The translations under genes and the position numbers were made by a program. 64,000 nt of DNA, taken from positions 2,046,001 to 2,110,000 of the forward strand of contig NZ_CP010554.1 in assembly GCF_000934545.1 (NCBI RefSeq), in the 5' to 3' direction. The notes under the pieces were generated by a model. It saw only the letters and a list, made by a program, of their open reading frames with translations. It had not been told where the DNA came from and searched no databases. This stretch comes from Rugosibacter aromaticivorans. Its GTDB lineage: Bacteria; Pseudomonadota; Gammaproteobacteria; Burkholderiales; Rhodocyclaceae. This document shows, in pieces, positions 35,971-46,970 of the stretch (position 1 is the stretch's first letter; the number at the start of each line of letters is the position of its first letter).

Positions 35971-36428
35971 GTGACGAGATAAACAGCGACGGTCACAACG
36001 TTAACGATCTGAACGATATGCTGTCCGGGTTGCGTGTCATGTTACCAAGCGCCCAGTTGTTAACCGCGTTTCTGCTCACTTTGCCGTTCAATATGGGGTT
36101 CGCCCAAGTCGTGCAGTCGCAAAAATGGACTTTCTTGGCGACCTTCCTTTGCTCGCTCACCAGCTTGGTTATGTTAAGCGCGCCGGCAATCCAGCATCGC
36201 CTGATGCGACCTTTGCAGAATCGCGTGAAATTCAAGCAGTTCGCGACCCGCGAAATTTTAATCGGGTCGCTAATGCTGTCACTGGCGCTGATCCTCGGTA
36301 CTCATTTGGTGACGGCTGAAGTGTTCGGCGACCCGGTGGACAACATCTTGACTGCATTCGTCGCATCACTAATCGTTGTGCTTTGGTGGCTTCTCCCTAC
36401 AATACTCAAAGCTCAGCAGCGAATGTGA
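35964..36428 (+). CDS. DUF6328-type membrane protein
   Basis: A 154-residue protein starting at GTG 35964, overlapping the methyltransferase stop. An N-terminal polar part is followed by LSGLRVMLPSAQLLTAFLLT and three further membrane segments, matching the DUF6328 pattern (E-LRVALPG-QVL-AFLL). The function of the family is not known. An ATG at 36015 is another possible start but would cut into the conserved region's lead. Confidence 0.7.
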   Translation: MLSDEINSDGHNVNDLNDMLSGLRVMLPSAQLLTAFLLTLPFNMGFAQVVQSQKWTFLATFLCSLTSLVMLSAPAIQHRLMRPLQNRVKFKQFATREILIGSLMLSLALILGTHLVTAEVFGDPVDNILTAFVASLIVVLWWLLPTILKAQQRM

Positions 36429-36535
36429 CCGAATGAGATTAGGATGTGCCATATGCATCCATGAAGCGCATGGTGCGCAAGATGCCATTACGAATGGTTA
36501 CAGATCAAACATAGCCTTTAATCGGTTCTCTGCCA

Positions 36536-38188
36536 ATGCAAAATGATCTTTCCAAACGGACGCTGCTTGTCCTTCTGCTGTTAGCTATAGTCGCCTGGTT
36601 TGGCACGCTCGACTATCGCAAATTAATCAAGACCGACGAAGGCCGGTACGCGGAAATCTCCCGCGAAATGGTGGTAAGCGGCAATTGGCTCACCCCGCGG
36701 CTAAACGGCATCAAGTATTTCGAGAAACCCTCCCTCCAGTATTGGGCAACTGCCGCAGCATTCAAAACCTTCGGCTTTCACGAATGGACAGCACGGCTGT
36801 GGACGGCGCTTACCGGGTTTCTGACGGTGCTGGTGGTCTGGTGGTCGGGGCGAAAATTGTTTGGCGAGTCCGCTGGGCTCTACGGGGCCATGGTGCTGAT
36901 CAGCAATCTGTATTTCGTTGGCATGGGCCACTTCAATGCGCTGGACATGGGGCTCACCCTGTTCACCACGCTAGCTCTTGCCGGCTTTTGTTTCGCGCAG
37001 CGCGATGGCGCCACGCAGCAGGAACAAAAACTGGGCATGCTCCTCACCTGGGCAGCCATGGCTTTCGCCGTATTGAGCAAGGGGTTGATCGGCATCGTGC
37101 TGCCGGGCGTAACGCTGATATTGTATTCACTCTTCGCGCGCGATTGGGCGCCTTGGCGCAGGTTGTCCCTTATTCCGGGCACGCTGATTTTTCTCGCCAT
37201 TGCTGCCCCATGGTTCGTCGCCGTTTCCATGGTTAATCCGGAATTTCCCCGGTTCTTTTTTATCCAGGAGCATTTTCTGCGCTACGCCACTGATGAGGGG
37301 CGCAGGGAAGGTCCAGTCTATTACTTTATATCGATTCTGCTGATCGGGATGTTGCCGTGGCTGCTAGTAATGCTGGATACCTTGTGGCGCACTGCAAAAG
37401 AAAGAAGCAAGCTGGATCGACCCGCACTGATTCTTCTGATCTGGACGATATTCGTTTTCATTTTCTTCAGCATCTCGAGATCGAAACTGCCTTCGTATAT
37501 CTTGCCCATATTTCCGGCGTTGGCGCTGCTGATGGGAAGGCATCTGGCTGCGCTGAGCGCAAGCGAACTCAAGGCACGCACCATGCCGGTGGGTCTGATA
37601 ATGCTTGCGGGTTTATTCTTTATCGCGAAAGCGGCAGATGATGTCCGCGACCCCATCTCTCACCCGCTTTACCAGCAGTACGAATATTGGCTTTATGCGG
37701 CCACGGCGGTCGCGCTTTTCGGCGTTATTTATTGTCTGTACCAGGCTGGCAAAGACCGCAAGCTAGCCGCGCTGATCGGCTTTTCCGTCAGCGGGCTTAT
37801 CGCCAGTCTAATTACATTGAACGGCCACAACACTTTAGCCCCAACCCAGTCGTCTTACGACATCGCGCAAAAAGTCCGTCCCCTGCTGACGCCGGATGTT
37901 CCGTTCTACAGTGTCCGAACCTACGATCAAACGCTGCCGTTTTATCTCAACCGCACCCTGACGCTGGTGGATTACCGAGATGAATTTGATTATGGCCTGA
38001 AGCAGCAACCGGAATTGGCGATTCATAGCATGGATGACTTTCACTTGCGTTGGACAGCGGATAAACAAGCTTTCGCGCTGATGACCCCACCGGAGCATGA
38101 AACATTGCGCAGCCAGGGCCTCCCGATGGAAGTAGTGCTCAACGATGGCAAACGGGTGATCGTGAGAAAAGCGGATGCAGGCAGATGA
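36536..38188 (+). CDS. ArnT/PMT-type (GT39/GT83) lipid-linked glycosyltransferase
   Basis: A 550-residue polytopic protein with about 12 membrane segments. The first periplasmic loop has KTDEGRYAEISREMV with the catalytic-type D34-E35, and NGIKYFEKPSLQYW follows, both typical of ArnT and its relatives. ArnT transfers aminoarabinose from undecaprenyl phosphate to lipid A. The genes for making aminoarabinose (arnA, B, C, D) are not here, so another lipid-linked sugar is likely. An SMR-like flippase gene lies 3.8 kb upstream in the same direction. Confidence 0.9.
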   Translation: MQNDLSKRTLLVLLLLAIVAWFGTLDYRKLIKTDEGRYAEISREMVVSGNWLTPRLNGIKYFEKPSLQYWATAAAFKTFGFHEWTARLWTALTGFLTVLVVWWSGRKLFGESAGLYGAMVLISNLYFVGMGHFNALDMGLTLFTTLALAGFCFAQRDGATQQEQKLGMLLTWAAMAFAVLSKGLIGIVLPGVTLILYSLFARDWAPWRRLSLIPGTLIFLAIAAPWFVAVSMVNPEFPRFFFIQEHFLRYATDEGRREGPVYYFISILLIGMLPWLLVMLDTLWRTAKERSKLDRPALILLIWTIFVFIFFSISRSKLPSYILPIFPALALLMGRHLAALSASELKARTMPVGLIMLAGLFFIAKAADDVRDPISHPLYQQYEYWLYAATAVALFGVIYCLYQAGKDRKLAALIGFSVSGLIASLITLNGHNTLAPTQSSYDIAQKVRPLLTPDVPFYSVRTYDQTLPFYLNRTLTLVDYRDEFDYGLKQQPELAIHSMDDFHLRWTADKQAFALMTPPEHETLRSQGLPMEVVLNDGKRVIVRKADAGR

Positions 38189-38360
38189 ATGCAGTAAGTT
38201 GGCTCTGGTGAAATTCGTGTGGGGACAAAAGGTTCAGGGGATAGCGATGAGACACGCCAACCCCTAGGTCTAAGTCTTTATCCCAAAATTTATTTATGTC
38301 TCGTGGGCAGTGTCACGAAAAGAACTTGCCGCCGTTGAACCGCTGCTCTTGCAGCGCAGT

Positions 38361-38387
38361 CAAAGTTATGCTTACCGCTGCTGATAG
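38361..38387 (+). promoter_or_regulatory. Sigma-28-like promoter ahead of the flgB remnant
   Basis: CAAAGTTA, 11 bases, then GCTGATAG resembles the flagellar consensus TAAAGTTT-N11-GCCGATAA with four differences. It lies about 150 bases before a flgB-like fragment, which gives the match some weight. Confidence 0.35.
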
Positions 38388-38533
38388 GTTAGATAATCGT
38401 CAGGCGCTAGTCGTGGTGTCAAAGCTTATCTCAAAACCACAATTATCGCACGGAGTGACAAGGAGAATGACATGGAAGGCATCAAGAACATTCACTGGTT
38501 GGCGACGAGTGGCAATAAAAAACCTCTGATGAG

Positions 38534-38680
38534 AATAGTTCCTGGGAAACTGCACTGCGCTTACGCAGCCAGAAAATACAACTCATCGCTTCGAATATCG
38601 CGAATGCCGATGTGCATCATATGCGCATCGGCATGAGGATTCCAGAAAAATTCAGATATGCACCAATGGCTGATTTTCGG
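38534..38680 (+). pseudogene. Fragment resembling flagellar rod protein FlgB
   Basis: One frame reads SSWETALRLRSQKIQLIASN followed by IANADVHH, close to the N-terminal motif of FlgB (ALRLRSQRQ--LASNIANADTP). After it the similarity stops, and the frame runs on without matching FlgB. No start codon fits the fragment, and no other flagellar gene is near. I read it as a broken copy left by a rearrangement. Confidence 0.55.
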
Positions 38681-38786
38681 CGCAGATCAGACCATCAACA
38701 GCCCGAGACATCTTGCAAAATCAGCCCCCAAGGGTACTTCCTGCGGGGCGCGCTGGTAGGATGACGGCATCTGGCGACTACACCGA

Positions 38787-39032
38787 TCAAAGTCCCGCGT
38801 GGGTTGCCCAGAATTTCGCGGGAGTCACGATGGGGTAGCGATCAGCGATTTCCAGCAAGCCTTTATCTCCAGTGATGAGATAGTCAGCGCTCGATGTTTT
38901 TAGGGCCGATAGCAAAGTGTCGAGCACTGGCTGGTCATCAACATCACGCAAATCCGGTTCTACGCCGGGCAGCGGCTCAATGACTTCGGCTTGTATGGAA
39001 AGTGCATCGACCAAATCGTCAATCTCCGCCAC
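38787..39032 (-). pseudogene. PIN-domain toxin, C-terminal remnant
   Basis: An 81-residue frame starting at GTG gives AEIDDLVDALSIQAEVIEPL, DLRDVDDQPVLDTLLSALKT and ADYLITGDKGLL, which is the C-terminal half of a PIN-domain toxin (COG1569 type). The N-terminal half, with the first catalytic Asp (VxDTNV), is absent, so RNase activity is unlikely. It follows the antitoxin remnant by a few bases. Confidence 0.75.
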
Positions 39033-39033
39033 G

Positions 39034-39327
39034 GTTTAACGCTGTTTGGTTGATGGGCGCGCACGCTTGCGTTCAAGCGCAGTAGCCGCTTCAATTTCAG
39101 CCAACCCTTCCGCCTCTGGCACGGTTGCAAAGCCCGCTTCTATGCGTTGGCACAGCGCGTCGAAGCGACTCTGCATGCGCCGAATGCGTCAAACAACCGT
39201 GCGTCAACCAGCGCAGCTACTGGCTTGCCGTCTTTGTTGATGACTACGCTGTCGTGCCGATATTGCACTTGATTAAGCATTTCGCCAAGTTCTGCCTAAA
39301 GCTGACTGCACTGGTTTCAGTAATCAT
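39034..39327 (-). pseudogene. Phd/YefM-type antitoxin remnant with two frameshifts
   Basis: From ATG 39327 the frame gives MITETSAVSFRQNLA, then after a lost base EMLNQVQYRHDSVVINKDGK and PVAALVDARLF, and after a second shift RMQSRFDALCQRIEAGF and an Ala/Glu/Arg-rich tail to a TAA at 39034. In order these make a whole Phd/YefM antitoxin, so the gene is inactivated by two indels. Together with the truncated PIN gene it is a dead toxin-antitoxin pair. Confidence 0.75.
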
Positions 39328-39472
39328 GATGCCCTCATTGATACGACCATGTTGATCATTATGACTTGATGGAAACTGGTGGTCAACGCTATTCCCCGTG
39401 GCAGTAAAGCAGCCAAAGGCATCGTGCAAAAAGTCGGCGCTGGTGGAACGGCGGCAACGCCTCTTGCACGCC

Positions 39473-40768
39473 TTACAGCTTAATGCGCAGCTCCGCTGCA
39501 CGGGCGTGGGCGGTGAGCCCCTCGCCATGCGCCAATGTGGCGGCAATCGGCCCTAATGTTTGTGCGCCTGCGGCAGAGACTTCAATCAGGCTGCTGCGTT
39601 TCTGGAAGTCATACACGCCGAGCGGTGAAGAAAAGCGCGCGCTGCGTGAAGTCGGCAGCACATGGTTCGGCCCCGCACAATAATCGCCCAAGGATTCGGA
39701 AGCATAGTGGCCGATGAAAATGGCACCGGCATGGCGAATTTTTTCGACCAGTGGCTGGGGTTCGGCGACCGCAAGTTCAAGGTGTTCCGGCGCGATGCGA
39801 TTGGCGATGGTGCAGGCTTCATCCAGATCGGCAACCTGAATCAACGCACCCCGCCCTTTGAGCGAGGCCTCGATCACCGCGCGACGCGGCATTGTTGGCA
39901 AAAGTTTTTCAATGCTGGCAGCAACACGGTCGATGAAGCCCACATCGGGGCACAGCAAAATGGATTGCGCCATCTCGTCATGCTCGGCCTGGGCGAACAG
40001 ATCCATGGCGACCCAATCTGGATTGGCCGACGCGTCGGCAATCACCAGCACTTCGGAAGGCCCGGCGATCATGTCGATGCCGACGGTACCGAACACGCGC
40101 CGTTTGGCGGCTGCGACATAAGCGTTGCCAGGGCCGACGATTTTGTCGACTTGCGGAATGGTTTGCGTGCCGTAGGCCAGCGCCGCTACGGCTTGTGCGC
40201 CGCCGATGGTGAACACACGATCGACACCGGCAAGGTGGGCCGCAGCCAGCACCAGCGCATTTTTTTCACCACGCGGGGTGGGCACGACCATGATGAGCTC
40301 ACCCACCCCCGCCACTTTGGCGGGCAAGGCATTCATCAGCACAGAGCTGGGATACGCCGCCTTGCCACCGGGCACATACAAGCCCACACGATCCAGCGGC
40401 GTGATTTTTTGCCCCAGCCGCGTGCCGTCGGCTTCTGTGTAACTCCAGGATTCAGCCTTCTGCCGTTCGTGGTAACTACGGACGCGTGCGGCAGCGGCTT
40501 CTAACGCCTGGCGCTGGGCAGTAGGCAAAGCATCCAACGCGGCGGCGAGTTCAGTCGGTGATAAAGACAGCTCAGCCATCGTGCTGGCGGCAAGCCCGTC
40601 AAAGCGCTGGGTGTAATCAAGCACAGCGGCATCGCCTTGCTGACGCACCTGGGTGAGAATTTTGGCTACCGTGCGCTCGATGCCTTCGTCTGTGGTGTGG
40701 TCAAAGGCGAGCAGCACATCAAGCGTTGCCAGAAAATCCGGCATGCGCGTGGCTAAGCGTCGCATCAT
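39473..40768 (-). CDS. hisD: Histidinol dehydrogenase
   Basis: A 431-residue zinc enzyme of standard length. It has [56 protein letters not shown] and a C-terminal NHVLPT segment holding metal and catalytic residues. It oxidises histidinol to histidine in two steps. It overlaps hisG by four bases. Downstream the his genes stop and the accessory island begins; the next his gene in the ancestral order, hisC, is 13.9 kb away and inverted. Confidence 0.98.
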   Translation of the reverse strand: MMRRLATRMPDFLATLDVLLAFDHTTDEGIERTVAKILTQVRQQGDAAVLDYTQRFDGLAASTMAELSLSPTELAAALDALPTAQRQALEAAAARVRSYHERQKAESWSYTEADGTRLGQKITPLDRVGLYVPGGKAAYPSSVLMNALPAKVAGVGELIMVVPTPRGEKNALVLAAAHLAGVDRVFTIGGAQAVAALAYGTQTIPQVDKIVGPGNAYVAAAKRRVFGTVGIDMIAGPSEVLVIADASANPDWVAMDLFAQAEHDEMAQSILLCPDVGFIDRVAASIEKLLPTMPRRAVIEASLKGRGALIQVADLDEACTIANRIAPEHLELAVAEPQPLVEKIRHAGAIFIGHYASESLGDYCAGPNHVLPTSRSARFSSPLGVYDFQKRSSLIEVSAAGAQTLGPIAATLAHGEGLTAHARAAELRIKL

Positions 40769-41448
40769 GGCGCAGTAGTACCTGATATGGCACCGATAAT
40801 GGCACCGGCGAAAGCATCGATCAATGGCTGCAAGCGGTCACGCTTCATTTTCAGTGCGGCTTGATTAACCACCAGGCGCGATGAAATCTGCATAATTTCT
40901 TCGACTTCAAGCAAGTGGTTAGCACGCAAGGTAGCGCCACTGGAGACCAGATCAACGATGGCATCGGCCAGCCCAACCAAGGGGGCAAGTTCCATCGAGC
41001 CATACAGCTTGATCAAATCAACATGCACGCCTTTAGCGGCAAAATGCTCGCGCGCAGTGTTGAGATATTTAGTCGCCACGCGCAAGCGCGCACCGCGCTT
41101 TACCGCAGCCGCATAGTCAAACCCTTCGGGCACGGCAACCGACATACGGCACTTGGCAATGGCCAAATCAAGCGGCTGGTACAGCCCCACCCCGCCGTGC
41201 TCGAGCAGTATGTCCTTACCTGCAATGCCAATATCAGCAGCGCCATATTGCACATAGGTGGGCACATCCGAAGCACGCACAATCACCAGACGTACCTCTT
41301 TACGATTGGTGCCAATGATGAGCTTGCGCGACTGCTCCGGATTTTCAGCGGGTACGATGCCTGCTACTGCCAGTAGCGGCAAGGTTTCTTCGAAAATGCG
41401 GCCCTTGGAAAGGGCGATGGTCATCATGTCTATGTCAGCAGTGCTCAT
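40765..41448 (-). CDS. hisG: ATP phosphoribosyltransferase, short form
   Basis: A 227-residue catalytic subunit without the C-terminal regulatory domain. Motifs are [29 protein letters not shown], and [14 protein letters not shown]. It starts histidine synthesis. Short HisG works only with HisZ, which must be coded elsewhere. Starts at ATG 41448 or an internal ATG at 41427 are both possible. It follows murA by four bases. Confidence 0.96.
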   Translation of the reverse strand: MSTADIDMMTIALSKGRIFEETLPLLAVAGIVPAENPEQSRKLIIGTNRKEVRLVIVRASDVPTYVQYGAADIGIAGKDILLEHGGVGLYQPLDLAIAKCRMSVAVPEGFDYAAAVKRGARLRVATKYLNTAREHFAAKGVHVDLIKLYGSMELAPLVGLADAIVDLVSSGATLRANHLLEVEEIMQISSRLVVNQAALKMKRDRLQPLIDAFAGAIIGAISGTTAP

Positions 41449-41452
41449 GGCG

Positions 41453-42986
<1,534 letters not shown>

Positions 42987-43036
42987 TTGTTCTCCTAACG
43001 AATGAGGTGGCCTGCTGATTTTTTACTTTACACAAC

Positions 43037-43813
43037 TCAGGCGCGTAGTTTATAGCCGCGTTTTAGCGAACTCAGGGTGAAGAGCGACAGGATCACAAGG
43101 CACACCAAGCTGACGAGCAAACTCACCCAGGGCGAGATGTCCGAGACACCAAAAAAACCATAGCGAAAGCCGTCGATCATATAAAAAATAGGGTTCCAGC
43201 GCGACACCTGTTGCCAGAATGGCGGCAAAGAGGCAATGGAATAAAACACGCCCGATAAAAAAGTCAGCGGCAAAATCAAAAAATTCTGGAATGCGGCCAA
43301 CTGATCATATTTTTCTGCCCAAATACCAGCAATCATGCCCAGCGTCCCCATGATCGCGCCGCCCATGACCGCAAAAGCCAGTATCCAGAGCGGGGCCGCA
43401 TAGATCAAACCACCAAACCACGTAGTGACGATCAGCACCCCCGCACCCACCAACAGCCCACGTGCGACTGAGGCCAATACATAGGCCGCAAAAAACTCGT
43501 TATGCGAAATAGGTGGTAATAATACAAATACCAGATTACCTGTCACCTTCGATTGAATCAAAGAAGAAGACGTATTTGCAAACGCGTTTTGCAATACCGA
43601 CATCATCACCAGTCCGGGAATGAGGAACGCGGTATAGGGCACGCCATGCACCTGCACGTGTGATGCCAGCACATGTGAAAAAATCAGCAAGTAAAGCAAA
43701 GCGGTCAGCACGGGGGCGGCCACGGTTTGTGCCGCTACTTTCCAGAAGCGCAGCACCTCTTTATAAAACAGGGTAATGAAGCCGCGGCTGGGCTTCATAG
43801 GTAGGCTATTCAT
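43037..43813 (-). CDS. ABC-2 type exporter permease
   Basis: A 258-residue membrane protein with six hydrophobic segments. LIPGLVMMSVLQNAFANTSS and FSGVFYSIASLPPFWQQVSR match the ABC-2 membrane family (YadH type). It overlaps the ATPase gene by four bases. The substrate is unknown. The pair is often found between the mla genes and murA in this group. Confidence 0.92.
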   Translation of the reverse strand: MNSLPMKPSRGFITLFYKEVLRFWKVAAQTVAAPVLTALLYLLIFSHVLASHVQVHGVPYTAFLIPGLVMMSVLQNAFANTSSSLIQSKVTGNLVFVLLPPISHNEFFAAYVLASVARGLLVGAGVLIVTTWFGGLIYAAPLWILAFAVMGGAIMGTLGMIAGIWAEKYDQLAAFQNFLILPLTFLSGVFYSIASLPPFWQQVSRWNPIFYMIDGFRYGFFGVSDISPWVSLLVSLVCLVILSLFTLSSLKRGYKLRA

Positions 43814-44748
43814 GTGGCGCGAATTTGTTCTTGATTCTGCTCTTGCATCACGCGAACAAACACGTCTTCAAGATCTGGTTTGCCTATTTCAAGCTCGTCA
43901 ATAATGCAACCGGCATCGCGAATGCGCGCCAGTAAAGGCTCGATCTCATCGAAATGAGCAAAGGCAAACGTCCACCAACCGCTGGGGCGATCTTGCGTCA
44001 GTTCTCGCGTCATGCCTAATCGAGCGGGCTTATCGCTCGCAGTACGCAGTCGCAAGGTGTGCGAAGAGAAGCGGCTGAGTAGATTACGCGTGGTGTCCAG
44101 CGCAACAACGCGACCGGCTTTCAGCATGGCAATACGCCCGCAGAGACTCTCTGCTTCTTCAAGATAATGTGTCGTGAGCACAATCGTGTGACCATCTTCA
44201 TTAAGCCGGCGCACAAACTGCCACAAGGTTTGGCGCAGCTCCACATCAACGCCGGCAGTGGGTTCATCCAGCACAATCACCGGCGGCCGATGCACGAGCG
44301 CTTGAGCCACCAACACACGCCGCTTCATTCCCCCGGATAGCGCGCGCATATTGGCGTCCGCTTTACTGGTCAAATCGAGATGTTCAAGAATTTCATCGAT
44401 CCATGCCCGACGTTGCCGACTAGGGTCGATGCCATAGTATCCGGCCTGAATTTCAAGCGTTTCGCGAACGCTGAAAAAGGGATCAAATACCAGCTCTTGC
44501 GGAACGACCCCTAACTGGCGACGAGCCGCCCGGTAATCAGCTTCTACATCAAACCCCATAATCGCCAAGCGGCCTGAGTCCGGTCGGGATAAGCCCGCAA
44601 GGGTAGAAATCAGGGTTGTTTTCCCCGCTCCGTTAGGGCCCAGCAAGCCAAAAAATTCGCCAGGCTGTACGGTCAGATCAATACCGTTTAATGCGTGAAC
44701 TGAGCCAAAGCGTTTAAAGACTTGCTCAACGCGGATAGCGGCTGTCAT
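43810..44748 (-). CDS. ABC exporter ATP-binding protein
   Basis: A 312-residue ATPase of the YadG/CcmA type. Walker A GPNGAGKTT, signature LSGGMKRR, Walker B VIVLDEPTAG and switch TTHYLEEAE are all intact. A C-terminal domain of about 90 residues follows. It is coupled to the permease gene by a four-base overlap and starts 44 bases after mlaB. Confidence 0.94.
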   Translation of the reverse strand: MTAAIRVEQVFKRFGSVHALNGIDLTVQPGEFFGLLGPNGAGKTTLISTLAGLSRPDSGRLAIMGFDVEADYRAARRQLGVVPQELVFDPFFSVRETLEIQAGYYGIDPSRQRRAWIDEILEHLDLTSKADANMRALSGGMKRRVLVAQALVHRPPVIVLDEPTAGVDVELRQTLWQFVRRLNEDGHTIVLTTHYLEEAESLCGRIAMLKAGRVVALDTTRNLLSRFSSHTLRLRTASDKPARLGMTRELTQDRPSGWWTFAFAHFDEIEPLLARIRDAGCIIDELEIGKPDLEDVFVRVMQEQNQEQIRAT

Positions 44749-44792
44749 GACAGAATAATGAATACAGAGAATAGAGCCACGCGAATGCGCGG

Positions 44793-45083
44793 TCAGTGCT
44801 GCGGCAGCAAATCAGCAACGTCGTATACAGCAGCCAAACTTAAAAAGCTCGGGGGGAGATGCGTGAGTCGAATCGACTTGCCACTTGTTTTCGCCGCACG
44901 CATCCAGCCAAAAACAACTGCCAGCAGGGAAGAATCGACTATCGTTACATCAGTCAAATCGAACTCAGCGACGGGCAGATTGCTTGCTGATAACGCAGCA
45001 ACGCCTTCAGCAAGAAGCGTTGAAGCATCAGACACTGTTGCCGGGCCGGAGACTTCTACGCGATCATTGATGGCACGAATCAT
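44793..45083 (-). CDS. mlaB: STAS-domain protein MlaB
   Basis: A 96-residue STAS-domain protein with the core DLTDVTIVDSSLLAVVFGWM, where Ser-Ser is the family's phosphorylatable position. MlaB binds MlaF and supports the activity of the phospholipid transporter. It overlaps mlaC by four bases. Confidence 0.9.
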   Translation of the reverse strand: MIRAINDRVEVSGPATVSDASTLLAEGVAALSASNLPVAEFDLTDVTIVDSSLLAVVFGWMRAAKTSGKSIRLTHLPPSFLSLAAVYDVADLLPQH

Positions 45084-45697
45084 TTCTTGCTAGCGACGGT
45101 ATCACCGGATTTATTTTTAGTTTGCAACGTCTTCAGCAAACCATCAATACCCGAGTTGCGAACCTCATTTGCAAAGGATTCACGGTAGTTCGTCACGAGG
45201 CTAATGCCCGCGACTTCTATATCGTAAATTTTCCAGCCAGCATTATCTTTTTGCAGGTAATAATCGAGCTGTATCGCCTTTGCACCGGGCTGTTTGATTT
45301 CAGAGCGCACTTTAACGTCGGTTTCACCAGATTTCAAAGCGAGAGGTTTGACATCAATAGTCTGGTTCTTATATTCAGTCAGCGCTCTCGAATAGGTGCG
45401 CACCAGCAATATTTGAAATTCATTGGCCAGTGCCTTCTGTTGTTCAGCGCTCGCCTGACGCCAATCGCGCCCTAAAGCCAAGCGGGTCATATGCAGAAAA
45501 TCAAAATTGGGCGCTATCTTTTTTTCTACCAGATCAGCCGCTTTTTGGATGTTCCCCGACTGAATGTCTTTATCGGCACGAATAATCTCAAGCACCTCTC
45601 CGCTGACTGACTTAATCAGCGCATCGGGCGCCATGCCATGAGCTATCACGCTAGTAGCAATCAATGTACTACTAATAAAGGCTACAACAGATTTCAT
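45080..45697 (-). CDS. mlaC: Periplasmic phospholipid-binding protein MlaC
   Basis: A 205-residue protein with a signal peptide (about residues 1-20) and the family pattern NFDFLHMTRLALGRDWRQAS, FQILLVRTYSRALTEY and YDIEVAGISLVTNYRESF. MlaC carries phospholipids between MlaA at the outer membrane and the MlaFEDB complex. In this operon mlaA lies before mlaC instead of at a distant site. Confidence 0.95.
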   Translation of the reverse strand: MKSVVAFISSTLIATSVIAHGMAPDALIKSVSGEVLEIIRADKDIQSGNIQKAADLVEKKIAPNFDFLHMTRLALGRDWRQASAEQQKALANEFQILLVRTYSRALTEYKNQTIDVKPLALKSGETDVKVRSEIKQPGAKAIQLDYYLQKDNAGWKIYDIEVAGISLVTNYRESFANEVRNSGIDGLLKTLQTKNKSGDTVASKK

Positions 45698-45750
45698 TGG
45701 ATAATCCTGAGTATAGAAAAAAATTTAATCTGTGCTAGAAAAAAACTGAT

Positions 45751-46464
45751 TTACTGGCTCTCAACTTCTCGCGGCGCATTGTTATCATAAATCAAGCTGC
45801 GGCGACGCTGCAGGTAGGCATCACGGATGTAGGAGTACTTATCCAGCGCAGCTTCCTCAATCACTTTATCAGCCGGCAACAGGTTTGCACGATCATTGAC
45901 TAAACGTACCGCTGCCAGAGTGTTACGCGTTGGCACATGATCCAAATTCGCCACAGGGTCGGCGGCGACATCCAGAACAAGGCCTGCCGTATCGCGAACA
46001 GTGCGTGGCCCAAACAACGGAACAACAACATAAGCGCCGCTACCCACACCCCAGCGACCAAACGTCTGACCAAAGTCTTCGTCATGCTTTTCCAACCCGA
46101 TATTCGATGCCACATCCAGCACACCCAGCAAACCGATGGTTGAATTAACCGCCACACGTCCAAAATCACTGACACCCTCTGTCAGCTTGCCTTGCAGAAG
46201 GTTGTTCACGCCCACAAAAACATCGGCAACATTGCCAAAAAAATTGGTCACGCCCGTGCGCACAGGATTCGGCAGAACAGCATCGTAACCCGTGGCAATG
46301 GGCTTGACGACAACCTTATCCAGCCCATCATTGAAAGCAAATATCGCCCGATTAAAGCCCTCGATCGGATCTTTAGCTTCGCCTGATGTGGCGCAACCTG
46401 TGGTCAAACCTGCCGTCAAGAGCATCATTGCAACGAATTTGACACGCACAGACAATGTTTTCAT
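45751..46464 (-). CDS. mlaA: Outer-membrane lipoprotein MlaA (VacJ)
   Basis: A 237-residue lipoprotein with the lipobox LTTGC and the MlaA core PIEGFNRAIFAFNDGLDKVV, NFFGNVADVFVGVNNLLQGK and FGQTFGRWGVGSGAYVVVPL. It removes misplaced phospholipids from the outer leaflet. The ATG at 46464 starts the signal peptide; an earlier Met in the frame would overlap mlaD. Confidence 0.95.
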   Translation of the reverse strand: MKTLSVRVKFVAMMLLTAGLTTGCATSGEAKDPIEGFNRAIFAFNDGLDKVVVKPIATGYDAVLPNPVRTGVTNFFGNVADVFVGVNNLLQGKLTEGVSDFGRVAVNSTIGLLGVLDVASNIGLEKHDEDFGQTFGRWGVGSGAYVVVPLFGPRTVRDTAGLVLDVAADPVANLDHVPTRNTLAAVRLVNDRANLLPADKVIEEAALDKYSYIRDAYLQRRRSLIYDNNAPREVESQ

Positions 46465-46489
46465 TTTAGTTTCCCGTAAAAAATATTTA

Positions 46490-46969
46490 CTACTTTTTGC
46501 CACTACCGCCGCTATCTTCCGCCGCTTTGTTAAACATGAATTGACTGATCAGCTTCTCAAGCACGACGGCAGACTGCGTTTTTTTGACCACATCGCCAGA
46601 CTTTAGCATATCGGTATCGCCACCAGCATCAAGCCCAATGTACTGTTCACCCAGCAAACCGGAAGTATTAATGGTGACAAAAGTATCACGCGGAAACCGA
46701 TAACGGGTATCTAGTTGCATCTTTACCACAGCCTGATACGACTCAGGATCAAAACGGATCTCGGAAACCCGGCCAACGACAACGCCGGCACTTTTCACGG
46801 GAGCGCGGACTTTGAGCCCGCCAATATTGTCAAACTTGGCCTGAATAGTATAGGTTTCCCCAGCACTGGCAGCAGCCAGATTACCTACTTTCAATGCCAA
46901 AAAAAGCAGTGCAGCCAAGCCAAGCGCCACAAAAAAACCAACCCAAAGATCTATCGTAGTACGCGTCAT
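46490..46969 (-). CDS. mlaD: MCE-domain protein MlaD
   Basis: A 159-residue protein with one N-terminal membrane helix and an MCE domain (about residues 38-118: FDNIGGLKVRAPVKSAGVVV, then VTINTSGLLGEQYIGLDAGG). MlaD hexamers form a lipid ring in the MlaFEDB complex. The start lies one base after the mlaE stop. Confidence 0.96.
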   Translation of the reverse strand: MTRTTIDLWVGFFVALGLAALLFLALKVGNLAAASAGETYTIQAKFDNIGGLKVRAPVKSAGVVVGRVSEIRFDPESYQAVVKMQLDTRYRFPRDTFVTINTSGLLGEQYIGLDAGGDTDMLKSGDVVKKTQSAVVLEKLISQFMFNKAAEDSGGSGKK

Positions 46970-46970
46970 G

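Larger units (their letters stand above)
38189..38786. other. Non-coding region after the ArnT-like gene
   Basis: About 600 bases with no complete gene. It holds a flgB-like fragment at 38534-38680 and a possible sigma-28 promoter at 38361-38387, listed separately. The rest shows nothing I can identify. Confidence 0.5.
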
